Made by a program: the position numbers and the translations under genes | Assembly: GCA_014695255.1 (NCBI GenBank) | Contig: JACJNX010000018.1 | Span: forward strand, 1-64,000 | DNA length: 64,000 nt | Reading direction: 5' to 3' | From: Cyanobacteria bacterium FACHB-63 | GTDB lineage: Bacteria > Cyanobacteriota > Cyanobacteriia > Leptolyngbyales > Leptolyngbyaceae | The notes under the pieces: generated by a model | Database searches by the model: none | What the model saw: only the letters and a program-made list of their open reading frames with translations | What the model was told of the DNA's origin: nothing | Shown: positions 45,474-54,886 of the stretch, piece by piece | How the letters are laid out: each line of letters opens with the position of its first letter | How positions within the stretch are numbered: the first letter of the stretch is position 1

Positions 45474-47249
45474 TTGAAACGAGCAGTTCCGCAAGACTTA
45501 AACTCGGTTCCTTACAGCGTACTCGGCTCCGAGACGACTGAAGGACACCCCCGGCAGACCCCAGAGGTCAATCGAACCGTTCGTACCTCTGCTGCCATGC
45601 TTGGTCTCGCTTTCTCAGTCGGCGCTTATGGTTTAGCCGCTCCGCATCAAGCAGAAGCTGCAACCCCCACTGAACCTGCGACATCTGACTTGACTCCCAG
45701 CACTGCTACCTCGGCAGATGCACCCAAGGTGTCTGAACCTGCTGCTGCTGCCACAGTGACTCATACCGTTCAAGAGGGACAAACACTGTGGAAAATTGCC
45801 GAGCTTTATGGCATTGACGTCGCGAAGCTGGCGAACCTGAATGGACTGCAAGCCACTGCTGTTCTATCGGTCGGTCAAACTTTGCAGGTTCCTGCTGCAA
45901 ATCAAACAGCGCTCCGGGCAACGCCGATTCAGTCCATGCCCGACCTTAAGGCTGTTCCGGTCATCCCACCGCAAGTGAACGCTTCTCAAAGCGTTTCCTC
46001 AACAGTCGTTAAGCGCAAACAAACTGCACTTGCAGAATTGAAGCAGAACCGCGATCGATTGAAGCAGAGCCTGGCGGAGTTAAAGTCTGAGGAGCCTTCT
46101 AAGTCTGAATCTAGCTCGAAAATCGTAGCGACCCTACCGCAATCGGCGAATCCTAGCGTTGTCACATACCGCGTGAATCCGGGTGAAACCCTTTCTTCGA
46201 TCGCACAAGCACACGGCCTTTCGGCTCGCGATCTAGCTAATCTGAACCAACTCACCAATCCCAATTTTGTCCAGGCAAACCAATTTATCAAAGTGCCGCA
46301 GAAGGTGGCACAGGTACAGCCTGCTACTGTAGCTGAATCCCAAACCCCCAGCGTCTCGCAGGTTCAAGTGCCGACGGTTCCGAGTCTTGCCTCGACTCAA
46401 AACCCGATCAGTTCTAGTGTTCCGTTGGCAGTGGGTGGCGCTGCGCGTCAAGTTGCTCTGACCCCATCCCGGAGCCGTCCTTCTGAAGTGCAAGCCGTTG
46501 ATATTCGGCGAGATGATGACCAGTATGTCAATACTTTGATGTCTGAAATTTCGCGACTGCGGGAACGTTATCAATCTCAGGAAGGCAAACGTGAGGCTCC
46601 TAAAGCTGCTAATGCTGACGCTTCGTCTCGCCGAGTCAATCCGCAATTCAAATCTGTTGCTCAGGGTGGGGCAGCGTCCTTGGGACAGACTCGCCTGGAG
46701 CGCATGTTAGCAGATGCGCCCAAGCCAAAATCTCAAGTTGTGGCAACTGCACCGCTGGGATCAGAATCTTATACCCCGATTCTGCGCTCTCCTGTTGGAA
46801 AGACGGTTTCACCTAATCTTCCTCCATTAGGTCGATCGGATGCGTACATGCCGGGTGATCGCTTTAAGGGCTATATGTGGCCCGCTAAAGGTGTGCTAAG
46901 TTCTCCCTACGGCTGGCGTTGGGGACGGATGCACAAGGGGATTGATATTGCGGCTCCAGTTGGCACTCCGATCATGGCAGCGGCCTCTGGAAAGGTAGTT
47001 ACTGCGGGTTGGAATGACGGTGGCTATGGCAACCTGGTTGAAATCGAACATGCAGATGGTAGCGTAACGCTCTACGCTCACAACAACCGGATTCTTGTTC
47101 GTGTCGGTCAGCAAGTTCGACAGGGTCAGCAAATTGCTGAGATGGGCAGTACAGGCTTTAGCACAGGTCCGCACTCACATTTTGAAGTTCATCTGCCGGG
47201 TCGAGGAGCCGTAAATCCGATTGCGATGCTGCCCCAGTCCCGCAGTTAA
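45474..47249 (+). CDS. LysM-M23 peptidoglycan hydrolase-like protein
   Basis: This 591-residue protein starts with TTG after a strong GGAGG. It has a hydrophobic segment with a possible signal cleavage site (AAMLGLAFSVGAYGLAAPHQ), two LysM domains (residues about 94-138 and 225-270; each with a G-E/Q-T-L core), a long Ser/Gln-rich linker, and a C-terminal M23 domain. The zinc motif parts HKGIDIAAP and HSHFEVHLPG are present. It would cut peptide cross-bridges during growth or division, much as NlpD/EnvC-type proteins do, and all visible zinc ligands are intact. Confidence 0.92.
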   Translation: MKRAVPQDLNSVPYSVLGSETTEGHPRQTPEVNRTVRTSAAMLGLAFSVGAYGLAAPHQAEAATPTEPATSDLTPSTATSADAPKVSEPAAAATVTHTVQEGQTLWKIAELYGIDVAKLANLNGLQATAVLSVGQTLQVPAANQTALRATPIQSMPDLKAVPVIPPQVNASQSVSSTVVKRKQTALAELKQNRDRLKQSLAELKSEEPSKSESSSKIVATLPQSANPSVVTYRVNPGETLSSIAQAHGLSARDLANLNQLTNPNFVQANQFIKVPQKVAQVQPATVAESQTPSVSQVQVPTVPSLASTQNPISSSVPLAVGGAARQVALTPSRSRPSEVQAVDIRRDDDQYVNTLMSEISRLRERYQSQEGKREAPKAANADASSRRVNPQFKSVAQGGAASLGQTRLERMLADAPKPKSQVVATAPLGSESYTPILRSPVGKTVSPNLPPLGRSDAYMPGDRFKGYMWPAKGVLSSPYGWRWGRMHKGIDIAAPVGTPIMAAASGKVVTAGWNDGGYGNLVEIEHADGSVTLYAHNNRILVRVGQQVRQGQQIAEMGSTGFSTGPHSHFEVHLPGRGAVNPIAMLPQSRS

Positions 47250-47357
47250 GGTGCAATCGTGACAGTTGTGATAGGGAAGGTAATTAATCTTCCCTATTTT
47301 ATTTTCCGGCGCGATCTCTTTATTCACGTTTCTAGTTGTGGTAATATAACTCTATAC

Positions 47358-47430
47358 GGCTCAGTAGCTCAGTGGTTAGAGCAGGGGACTCATAAGCCCA
47401 AGGTCGCAAGTTCAAATCTCGCCTGAGCCA
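47358..47430 (+). tRNA. tRNA-Met (CAT)
   Basis: A 73-base cloverleaf: acceptor GGCTCAG/CTGAGCC with discriminator A, D-loop AGCTCAGTGGTTAGAGC, anticodon loop with CAT, and T-arm AAGTTCAAATCTC. The acceptor pairs fully from the first base, which fits the elongator tRNA-Met; lysidine-modified tRNA-Ile2 cannot be excluded by anticodon alone. No CCA is encoded. An accessory island starts just downstream. Confidence 0.95.
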
Positions 47431-47445
47431 TAGGTTTTAGAGAAT

Positions 47446-47550
47446 GGGAAAAAACATTACCCCAAATTACCCCTAAAACCTGCTTACAACCGAATAGGAT
47501 GAGACGCGATATCAAGGCGTATTCACAGTTTTTTATGGGTAATGTTTCCC
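47446..47550. repeat. Inverted repeat just downstream of the tRNA
   Basis: GGGAAAAAACATTACCC (47446-47462) faces GGGTAATGTTTCCC (47537-47550). Its place at the tRNA-proximal edge of an accessory island suggests a relic of an integration site, but no integrase is present. Confidence 0.45.
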
Positions 47551-47753
47551 AAAAGAGGTTATGAATACTGAGTTGATGCCGCGATTTTTGCTGTGTGTGA
47601 GAAGGTGATTTAATAAACTAAAACGCTTATATTCCAGTTCTCACACACACCCAGATTGAAGATTTGAAGCACGATTGACGAATCCGAACTGGGAACCCTA
47701 AGTTTAAGAAGACAAAGCTAAACTGAATGGGATAAATTTGATGGAAGCTATAT
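47551..47753. other. Non-coding stretch before the HD gene
   Basis: About 200 bp without a gene. It contains AATCCGAACTGGGAA at 47681, which recurs in altered form at 49374-49405 on the far side of the HD gene. Confidence 0.4.
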
Positions 47754-49271
47754 ATGTCCTTCAGCTCTTCAGTAGGAACGCAAAGCTATGCCTGCTCAAT
47801 TCATGGTCCTATAACCTTTCCTGGTAACCAGCCTCGCAATGATCACAACCAGGGGCTTGATGGCTTTATAAAGGCGCTCATCAATACTGATGCCATGCAA
47901 CGATTGCGATGGATTCGCCAAAATGGGCTAGCCCACTTTGTCTTTAACACTATGGAGCATTCGCGCTTTGCCCATAGTTTGGGTGTGGCTTTTGTAGCCC
48001 GCCGTATGATCGATAGAATACTTCTTAACAGTGGGCTAGAGAACGAAGAAGATGCTTGGACTTGGAAATATGAAACAATTGCAGCCGCACTCCTTCACGA
48101 CATCGGGCATGGTCCTTTTAGTCATAGTCTTGAGGAAATCCTCCGTGCTATCCATCCAAATCTCCCCAGTGATCAGCAATTTGATCACGAGCACATGACA
48201 TTACGGCTAATTCAGGAAAATACTCAGGTCAACGAAGCCTTAAAGAAGTGCAATGCTGATTTACCGGAGCGAATTGCTCAATTCTTCATGAAGAAAAAGG
48301 ATCGCAAGAAGGACCATTGGCGTTATCGAATTGTATCGAGTCAACTAGATGCTGATCGCCTAGACTACATTCTTCGTGATGCTCGGATGGCTGGACTCAA
48401 GGGAGCAGGCTTTGACCTGGAACGGATTCTCCAGCACTTATACGTTAAGGCTCCGGAGGACGAACATTTCATACTTGATCGCAAAGCTATCGAGGCATTG
48501 GAGGCAACATTACTAGTCAATGATCAACTTTACAGAGCTGTGTACTATCATCGAAAAGTACGGGCAGCTACAGCCATGATGCAAATCCTGCTATTGCGGG
48601 TTGCTCATCTAGCAATTAAAGATGGGGAGGTACAGGGACAGGCTCAAGAATTATTCAAAAGAGACAATCATCCCTTGCTACAACTCATGCAACTTGGGAG
48701 AGATGTCAACTTGGAAGCTTACTTGAATTTGACTGAGAATCATATCTGGGCGCTGATTGAAGAGTGGAGGAACTACTCAGATCAAATTGTGCAGGACTAT
48801 GCTCATAGATTGTGGGAGCGTCGGTTGCATTCTGCTGTAGAAATTAGCGGACACGATGATGGTAGACGTAAGGAAGAGGAAGCTCTTCAAGCATTATTGA
48901 AAGAATTCAATCGCGGCAACCTGCATCAAACCGAAGAAGACTTACGTAGATACTATGTTCTATCGGACACCTCACGACGTAAAAGTTATAAGGAGGGTGA
49001 TAGTATTTACTTGGGAACGCAAAATGAGCCAAATGAGAAGCCTAATACTCTAGAATTTGACCAATCTAGTCGGATCGTCTACATGCTTCGTGAACAGCAC
49101 AAAATCGAGTACGTGATCTACCCGCATCAACACAGTCAGGAAGATAGCTCTAGTTCTGCTGCTTCTGTTATGGAGTTTAATTCTGAATTAGTAAGCACAG
49201 AAACTATAGACAAAGACAATCAAGCCTCTTCAAATGGAAATTCCTCTTTATCAGAATCCTCTTCAAAATAA
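47754..49271 (+). CDS. HD-domain phosphohydrolase (COG1078-like)
   Basis: This 505-residue protein has the HD metal motifs: EHSRFAHSLGV (His), LLHDIGHGPFSHSLE (His-Asp) and SQLDADRLDYILRDA (Asp). This is the pattern of dGTPase-like COG1078 enzymes, which act on nucleotides. The C-terminal part (residues about 300-505) is variable, ending in a Ser-rich tail. Such enzymes occur in core genomes and in defence islands, where dNTP depletion blocks phage. Its place in a tRNA-adjacent island next to DISARM makes a defence role possible but unproven. Confidence 0.85.
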   Translation: MSFSSSVGTQSYACSIHGPITFPGNQPRNDHNQGLDGFIKALINTDAMQRLRWIRQNGLAHFVFNTMEHSRFAHSLGVAFVARRMIDRILLNSGLENEEDAWTWKYETIAAALLHDIGHGPFSHSLEEILRAIHPNLPSDQQFDHEHMTLRLIQENTQVNEALKKCNADLPERIAQFFMKKKDRKKDHWRYRIVSSQLDADRLDYILRDARMAGLKGAGFDLERILQHLYVKAPEDEHFILDRKAIEALEATLLVNDQLYRAVYYHRKVRAATAMMQILLLRVAHLAIKDGEVQGQAQELFKRDNHPLLQLMQLGRDVNLEAYLNLTENHIWALIEEWRNYSDQIVQDYAHRLWERRLHSAVEISGHDDGRRKEEEALQALLKEFNRGNLHQTEEDLRRYYVLSDTSRRKSYKEGDSIYLGTQNEPNEKPNTLEFDQSSRIVYMLREQHKIEYVIYPHQHSQEDSSSSAASVMEFNSELVSTETIDKDNQASSNGNSSLSESSSK

Positions 49272-49325
49272 GTAGCTTAACTGTCGAGTGTCAAAAGTTG
49301 GGAAAAGCCTTTATTTTTCCAGCAC

Positions 49326-49349
49326 CCCGTCAGAGATGGCGGGATTTTT
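49326..49349 (+). terminator. Terminator after the HD gene
   Basis: CCCGTC pairs with GGCGGG around AGAGAT, followed by ATTTTT. A near-identical hairpin occurs at 51874-51897. Confidence 0.75.
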
Positions 49350-49373
49350 GTTGGCAAACTGAACGCGATCTAC

Positions 49374-49405
49374 AAATTCAAACTGGGAAAAATTCAAACT
49401 GGGAA
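49374..49405. repeat. Perfect tandem 16-bp repeat
   Basis: AAATTCAAACTGGGAA occurs twice head to tail and a related copy lies at 47681. The copies flank the HD gene, so they may mark an insertion boundary. Confidence 0.5.
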
Positions 49406-49435
49406 TCCTAACCTCGTCCCATCTCCCAAGCGGCA

Positions 49436-49651
49436 ATGGAAGAAATCGATTTGATGATGAATTTCGAGCCTGCATCTGTGCCGATGACACTCGAAGCTTG
49501 GGTCATTCTGGCGGTAATACTTAGGCTAGTGGCTTGGGGATTTTGGGCAGAACGGTGGAATTAACGATCGATTGAAAGGCGCAATCAGAGCTTGCATTAT
49601 CAGGCGGAACTGACAGCAAAAGAACTCCAAATTGCGCTAAGCAATCTTTAA
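49436..49651 (+). pseudogene. Small membrane protein frame with internal stop
   Basis: From ATG the frame encodes 42 residues with one helix (LEAWVILAVILRLVAWGFW), ends TAA at 49562, and continues in the same frame for 28 residues (IERRNQSLHYQAELTAKELQ) to a second stop. A helix followed by a charged coiled segment is coherent as one gene, so this may be a broken phage-type membrane protein. Confidence 0.3.
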
Positions 49652-50349
49652 ACGCTTGCAGAAAATCTACTGCGGCGACTTCTTACGATGTCTGGAGTAT
49701 AGCGATTTTTCTCTTCTTGTCCTTGAAAGCCGAGACGATCATAGACTACACCCCCGATACCAGGAACAACCTCTCCGTCCGGCGTTCGCTTGTCGTCTGT
49801 AGCAAAGTAAAAGAACTGAAATTTGCTATGAATTTCAGGTTCAAACTGTTCTTTCAGACGATCTTCAGCTCCTTCATACAGGACAGGTGCAGCAATCAGG
49901 ATCTTCTCCGGTTCAATGCGTTGGATCAAGTCAGTTAGGTTTGTTCTGACGACACAGGCACCGGAGATAATAGATTTAACAACGATTAGGTAATTAACAG
50001 TCTGACAAGAAGGTTCCTGGTATTTCCTGAGAATGGGGGCGACTTTTAGATCTTCCACTTCAAAAGGCGAGAACCGTTGGTTCCAAAAGCAGGCAAAAGC
50101 GATCGTTTTGAGTTGAGCTTCGAGCCTTTCAAGGATTCCTTTGGCAAGGAAATCAGCATCTTCAACCGTACAGGCAAGATAAACGCTGCTCTGTTGGCTT
50201 GTGATCTTAGGTAGGATGCACTCACCAAGGCTCATGCCTAAGCAAGTCATTGCTTCTTTATAGGCATCAGGTCCAGTGCTACGATCGCTCAAGGTCTCCA
50301 GCAAACTCCGAACATTCTCATTGACTAGGGGCGAGTAAGTCCTTGTCAT
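49648..50349 (-). CDS. Phosphoribosyltransferase-like protein, pair partner
   Basis: This 233-residue protein has strands and loops recalling a PRTase fold: VKSIISGACVVRTNLTDLIQ in the place of a PRPP loop and KILIAAPVLYEGAEDRLKEQ, then DKRTPDGEVVPGIGGVVYDR. The canonical acidic pair of the PRPP motif is not seen. The ATG overlaps the stop of the nuclease-like gene by four bases, so the two are made together. No named system is recognised. It could be a nucleotide-sensing or ligand-making partner. Confidence 0.6.
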   Translation of the reverse strand: MTRTYSPLVNENVRSLLETLSDRSTGPDAYKEAMTCLGMSLGECILPKITSQQSSVYLACTVEDADFLAKGILERLEAQLKTIAFACFWNQRFSPFEVEDLKVAPILRKYQEPSCQTVNYLIVVKSIISGACVVRTNLTDLIQRIEPEKILIAAPVLYEGAEDRLKEQFEPEIHSKFQFFYFATDDKRTPDGEVVPGIGGVVYDRLGFQGQEEKNRYTPDIVRSRRSRFSASV

Positions 50350-51242
50350 ACCAGGAAGTCTTCAAGTTCTTCAAAGGCCGTGGGTTGTTGTTTCTTAATC
50401 AGGGTTTGAAACCGCATAAAATGCGTTGTTTCAATGCTATGGGGGTAAGTTCCCTCCTCTAAACCATCACTAAATTTCCAATGTAGAAAACCCTTTGCCA
50501 GATTATAAGTGAATCCGTCGATCTTACCCAAAATTTTTACAACCTCTGAATCTAGCTGAAGGTCTTGGTTGAAACACCGGATGTAACAAGGTGAACACTC
50601 CTGAGCTTTTTCCAAGAGAGCTATAACTGAGACACTTGACCGATTGTGGGCAACCCAGGCTCCTAGGAGAACAGAGGCAACACACTCAATCTTATCAGGG
50701 GCTGGGTTTTCAAAGGCTGAGAGATATCGAATTGCCTCCTGGAAGTCCTGTTTCTGCTGGAGAATTTGAGGCAGATTAGGCGCGAATGGGAAATAAAGTA
50801 CCTGACTATAGGGCTTGATCCCCGCTGGTAGATGAGTAGATAAGCGTTGCTGTACCTTTTGGCAGGAGACAACTAGATTTAAGTCAGACTGTCGATCGAG
50901 ATATGTATTCAGGTCGTACTGCTTTTTGAAATCATCTGCGAGCGATTTCAAACCAGTACCCCAAGTGACGGTAGGGCTATTTTTAAGTTGGTAGTGCCGT
51001 AGGTAATTGTCAGCTTGATTGCTAATAATGAGATCGTCAACAAATGCAAGAATCTGGCTGAGCACCTGAATGCTTTTGCCCTCCTCAAGTGCATCCCTGG
51101 CAAGACAAGCTAATTGATAAACTGCAAAGAAGTTTTCGTAGGTGTTGCCTTTCTCGTTACTGGAGCCGCCCTGGTGTTTGTTCATCAGATATACCAGCGC
51201 GTCATTGCCAAAAAGCGCTTGAATTTTCTCCTCTTTATACAT
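50346..51242 (-). CDS. DUF4297-like putative nuclease, pair partner
   Basis: From the ATG at 51242 the product is 298 residues. The N-terminal third has GNTYENFFAVYQLACLA, then AFVDDLIISNQ and RHYQLKNSP, a spacing of acidic residue, Asp and Q-x-K like the PD-(D/E)XK core of DUF4297/Cap4 effector nucleases. The rest is helical and unassigned. With the coupled PRTase-like gene it forms a two-gene unit of the kind seen in defence islands. Start is uncertain; an upstream ATG at 51287 is also open and neither has a clear Shine-Dalgarno. Confidence 0.55.
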   Translation of the reverse strand: MYKEEKIQALFGNDALVYLMNKHQGGSSNEKGNTYENFFAVYQLACLARDALEEGKSIQVLSQILAFVDDLIISNQADNYLRHYQLKNSPTVTWGTGLKSLADDFKKQYDLNTYLDRQSDLNLVVSCQKVQQRLSTHLPAGIKPYSQVLYFPFAPNLPQILQQKQDFQEAIRYLSAFENPAPDKIECVASVLLGAWVAHNRSSVSVIALLEKAQECSPCYIRCFNQDLQLDSEVVKILGKIDGFTYNLAKGFLHWKFSDGLEEGTYPHSIETTHFMRFQTLIKKQQPTAFEELEDFLV

Positions 51243-51287
51243 TCTGTTGCTGAGGGTAAATCGTACACGAGTACTTATCCCGAACAT

Positions 51288-52146
51288 TGTACAAAGTATT
51301 TCGCTGATGGAGACGATAACCCTAGAATCCGTCCGCCGCAGTCTGGCACTTTAGAAGGGTGTTCCCTCAGTTTTCCTAATGGACAATCCCACCAAGTATC
51401 CCGAAAGAATCACTATTAGGCCTGCGCGGCATTGTTGAGATCGCTTGCACGTCAGGAGTCAACCGATATGAGCCCCCTGGCACGTCGCGGATCGATGTTG
51501 CTAGTTCTGGAGAAAAGGATGCTCAACGAGAGCGCACTCCCCAAATAAAAAGCCGTCCCCCAAGCAGACGGCATCCCGTTCAATACGATCGTATTGCGAA
51601 TTCTCCTAACCCGCCTCTAATAGCTCTGGCCAAGCAGTTGATTGAAGAGGCTGTCACAGTTGGCATTCCTTTAACGATCTCGTTCACCGGATTAACCTGC
51701 TACTTCTATCATCCGGTGCGCGGCTGGTTAGCCGATGAGGACATAGTACGCTCAGTTTTATCCAAACGGTACGGAAGTGATTCTCCAGGGTGAGGAGTGT
51801 AGTGGCTTCGCTCCACGTAGCGATCTCTAACCACTTGGGCATCCTGAACTTACTCCATTCGTATAGTTCACATCCCGTCAATCTGGCGGGATTTTTTGTT
51901 TGAGCACGATCGCGATCGTGCGTGATTCTCATCGTGCGTGATTTCTACTTCAGCCGCTTCAATTGCGAAACTTCTTGCTCTAACCTGGCAATTCGGCTCA
52001 ACGGGTCATCGCCGCTGCCGATTCCGAGATATTGCATGATCGCGCTCTGCGTGAGCCAATCTCACTCACTCCCGATCTTGGTTATGAGTACATTTGCTTC
52101 TATCCGTTGCAAGACTGCATAATGATGGAAGTTCATAACCCTACTT
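51288..52146. other. Long non-coding or eroded stretch
   Basis: About 860 bp without a supported gene. It holds a hairpin GCCGTC/GACGGC at 51552-51572, read as a terminator on the minus strand, and a plus-strand terminator at 51874-51897. Short broken frames suggest eroded genes. Confidence 0.45.
51874..51897 (+). terminator. Isolated terminator hairpin
   Basis: CCCGTC pairs with GGCGGG, followed by ATTTTTT, the same design as at 49326. No intact gene precedes it, so the upstream gene has probably been lost. Confidence 0.6.
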
Positions 52147-52689
52147 ATGGGAAGACCTCGAAAGAAAGTACAGCGCGATCGTGATCGTGCCTCAATTGCA
52201 GAATTGCGGCTCAAAGGCTGGAGTCAGCAGCGAATCGCTGAATATTTGGAAGTCGATCAATCTACGGTTTCGCGTGATTTAGTTGCCCTAGAGCGGCAGT
52301 GGAAAGAATCATCCCTGCGTGATTTCGATGCCGAGCGAGGGATGCAGCTTGAAAAGCTTGATTTGCTTGAACGTGAGTATTGGGACGCATGGGAGCGATC
52401 TCAAGCATCCAAAGAATCGACCATTTCTGAGCAGTTGCGAAATGCGGCGGTCAATGATGACGGTTCACCGATTGCGAGTGGCGGTCGAGTCCGTCAAATG
52501 ACACGCACTGAGCAGAAAATCGGTGATCCTCAGTTTCTCTCTGGTGTGCTGAAGTGCATCGGTGAACGATCGAAGCTACTCGGACTGTATTTGGACACCA
52601 AGGGTGATCGCACTGCCGAAGATACGTTGAAAGGCTACCTCAACTACCTTGCAACTTCTCCCACAGAACAAAATGCCAGTCACGATTAG
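52147..52689 (+). CDS. Terminase small subunit-like DNA-binding protein
   Basis: This 180-residue protein has an N-terminal helix-turn-helix (LRLKGWSQQRIAEYLEVDQSTV) and a helical C-terminal part with a GDPQFLSGVLKCIGERSKLLGL segment seen in small terminase subunits. It overlaps the large-subunit gene by 17 bases. In phages it would recognise the packaging start. Role inferred mainly from this neighbour. Confidence 0.7.
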   Translation: MGRPRKKVQRDRDRASIAELRLKGWSQQRIAEYLEVDQSTVSRDLVALERQWKESSLRDFDAERGMQLEKLDLLEREYWDAWERSQASKESTISEQLRNAAVNDDGSPIASGGRVRQMTRTEQKIGDPQFLSGVLKCIGERSKLLGLYLDTKGDRTAEDTLKGYLNYLATSPTEQNASHD

Positions 52690-54070
52690 CCAGTTTGCAT
52701 CGGATCAGAACCTGCTTAACACCCCGCTCTGGGAAAAGCAGAGCCAGATTTTAGAGGAATTCTGGAGCGGTAATTACTCGATCGCGGTTTGGGCATTGGG
52801 ACGAAGAAGCGGGAAAACCTTAATGTCTGCGATCGTCGCGACCTATGCCGCCACGATGCTGGCAGACGAGTATCGAAAATACCTGAGATCAGGAGAAAAG
52901 TTTTATATCGTCTCGGTGGCAAACACGATCGACCAGGCGCGGATCGCTTTAGGCAATATCAAAGACCTGATCAACGCTTCCCCGCTGCTACGACGCATGA
53001 TCGTTCGCGAGACCGCAGACACACTGGAGTTATCAAACGGCGCTGTGTTCCGGGCGATGCCCGCGAGTAGTCGATCCGGTCGGGGGATGGCTTGCCCATT
53101 GGTGATTTTTGACGAATTAGCGTTTGCACTCGATACCGATGGCAACCAAAGCGGATCAGCACTCTATCAAGCCCTAGCACCGTCCACGGCTCAATTTGGC
53201 AAGCTTGGAAAAATCCTCATGCTATCCTCTCCGTGGATTCAGCAAGGGATCTTCTGGGATCTATTTCAGCAAGCGCGATCCGGCAATTTCGGCTACATGC
53301 AAGCGGTTCAACTCCCTAGCTGGGAAGTCAACCCGACGCTATCGCCGGATTTCCTAGCGCAAGAAAAAGCGCGTGATCCGGAGATGTTTGCGATCGAGTA
53401 TGGGGCAGAGTTCAGCGGCTCAATCAATGCCTTTCTGAATAGCGACGTGATCGAAGCGGCGGTGAATCGATCGCGATCCGCACTAGCACCTATGCCCAAA
53501 CACCGTGGAAATTATGTGCTGAGTCTTGACCCCGCGAAAGGCGGACGGGATGCCTACACCGCTTGCATCGTTCATTACGAGAGCGATCGCTTAGTGCTGG
53601 ATTTGTGGCATGAATTCCAGCCCACATGGACAGACGGGAAAAAGTTACAGATTGATGTTGCAGCCGTAGAGAACTGGATTTTGGAGCGGCATAAGCGCTA
53701 TGGATTCAAGAAGGTAATTCTTGATCAGTACAACTCTCAAAGCACGATCCAACGGTTGCAGCGTCAAATCAAGATTGAGGAATCGACGTGGACGGCTCAG
53801 AACAAGACTCAAGCGTTTAGCAAGCTGAGAGAGTTGTTTCACGGCAATAAAATCGACCTCTACCCGCATACGAGAGGGATCGACCAGTTAAAGAATTTGA
53901 TCGTTCGCTATCGCACGAATGGAACGTGGGATGTGAGCGGTGGAGCAGGGGCGGCGGTTGATGATTATGCCATGAGTCTTGCAGGCGCTGTTCTTGTCTC
54001 ATCTCCGCAAGTAGTTCGACGTAGCGCGGCTATTCTGGCAGCCCCACTGCCATCTCCACTGCGCTTTTAA
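52673..54070 (+). CDS. Phage terminase large subunit
   Basis: The 465-residue product from the ATG at 52673 has an ATPase with Walker A WALGRRSGKT, Walker B PLVIFDELAFA and coupling motif LMLSSPW, then an RNase H-like nuclease with SLDPAKGGRDAYTACIVHY (first Asp), VILDQYNSQSTI (second acidic residue) and VDDYAMSLAG (third). All parts of a headful-type TerL are present. No portal, capsid or tail gene follows, so this is either a deeply deleted prophage or a satellite or domesticated packaging module. Confidence 0.9.
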   Translation: MPVTISQFASDQNLLNTPLWEKQSQILEEFWSGNYSIAVWALGRRSGKTLMSAIVATYAATMLADEYRKYLRSGEKFYIVSVANTIDQARIALGNIKDLINASPLLRRMIVRETADTLELSNGAVFRAMPASSRSGRGMACPLVIFDELAFALDTDGNQSGSALYQALAPSTAQFGKLGKILMLSSPWIQQGIFWDLFQQARSGNFGYMQAVQLPSWEVNPTLSPDFLAQEKARDPEMFAIEYGAEFSGSINAFLNSDVIEAAVNRSRSALAPMPKHRGNYVLSLDPAKGGRDAYTACIVHYESDRLVLDLWHEFQPTWTDGKKLQIDVAAVENWILERHKRYGFKKVILDQYNSQSTIQRLQRQIKIEESTWTAQNKTQAFSKLRELFHGNKIDLYPHTRGIDQLKNLIVRYRTNGTWDVSGGAGAAVDDYAMSLAGAVLVSSPQVVRRSAAILAAPLPSPLRF

Positions 54071-54274
54071 GTTTCAACAGGCGATCGAGATTTCATCAAG
54101 GTTGTTGAAATCTCCACTACGAGACCGATCCAGCCCTCTGGACTCTGAAGACCTGAAAAATATGCGTCAGAAAAGTCGGAAAGTAACGATCGCCAAATTT
54201 GAACAATAGCGGCTCAGAAGGCTCACGTCAAAATCCGGCGGTGTCAGAATTGCTGAAACATTCCAGAGATTGCT

Positions 54275-54568
54275 ATGCAAAGCTTTCAATTTTTAGACAA
54301 GATGGCAGCCGACAATGAAGCGGCACGATCGCGCACGGCAAAAACACAATTGCTGAAGAAACTAAACGACTTCCGATCGCGCAATCCCAACCGAACCGCA
54401 ATCATCCACCTGGAGCGTCAGGACGTGGCGCGATTAATCGAACTGAGCGCAGATCGAAACCCTGCAATCACACGAAAGTTTGAAGCCTGCAAGCACGAAT
54501 GGGAAAGTCAGATCACCTTAATGGCGAATGAAGTCGATTTTCTTGTGAAGGAAGTCGAGCATTCTTAA
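54275..54568 (+). CDS. Hypothetical 97-residue protein after terL
   Basis: A helical, charged protein with Ser/Arg-rich N-terminus and no membrane segment or known motif. It lies 204 bases past terL and is directly followed by a good terminator, which supports it as a real last gene of this unit. A phage accessory role is possible. Confidence 0.5.
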   Translation: MQSFQFLDKMAADNEAARSRTAKTQLLKKLNDFRSRNPNRTAIIHLERQDVARLIELSADRNPAITRKFEACKHEWESQITLMANEVDFLVKEVEHS

Positions 54569-54585
54569 GCCTTGCTGTCGTTTTC

Positions 54586-54613
54586 AACCTGCCAAACTTG
54601 CGGCAGGTTTTTT
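54586..54613 (+). terminator. Terminator closing the terminase unit
   Basis: CCTGCC pairs with GGCAGG around an eight-base loop, followed by six T. Confidence 0.85.
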
Positions 54614-54886
54614 CATGTCCAGCGATCGCAGAACACTCCTGCTTCTCTGTCTCATCTGTCTTATCGAATGAACTAAGCGATCGTAGTTGGACTAACCGCA
54701 AATTCAATAAAATCTTTATCCTGACTGGATTGTGGAAAAATCGCATATCGAAATGCTGCTTAACAAGCAAAAGTTCAAAAATATTTTGATTTCACCTTGC
54801 CTATACAGCAATGATTCTGGCGTAAGACTTGAATGAGATTGAGGCGCTGGACTAAAAAAGGACTGATTTGGACTAAATTCGCTCAA

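Noticed and set aside
52147-54613. Intact prophage
   Set aside because: No portal, capsid, tail, lysis or integrase gene is present in the window.
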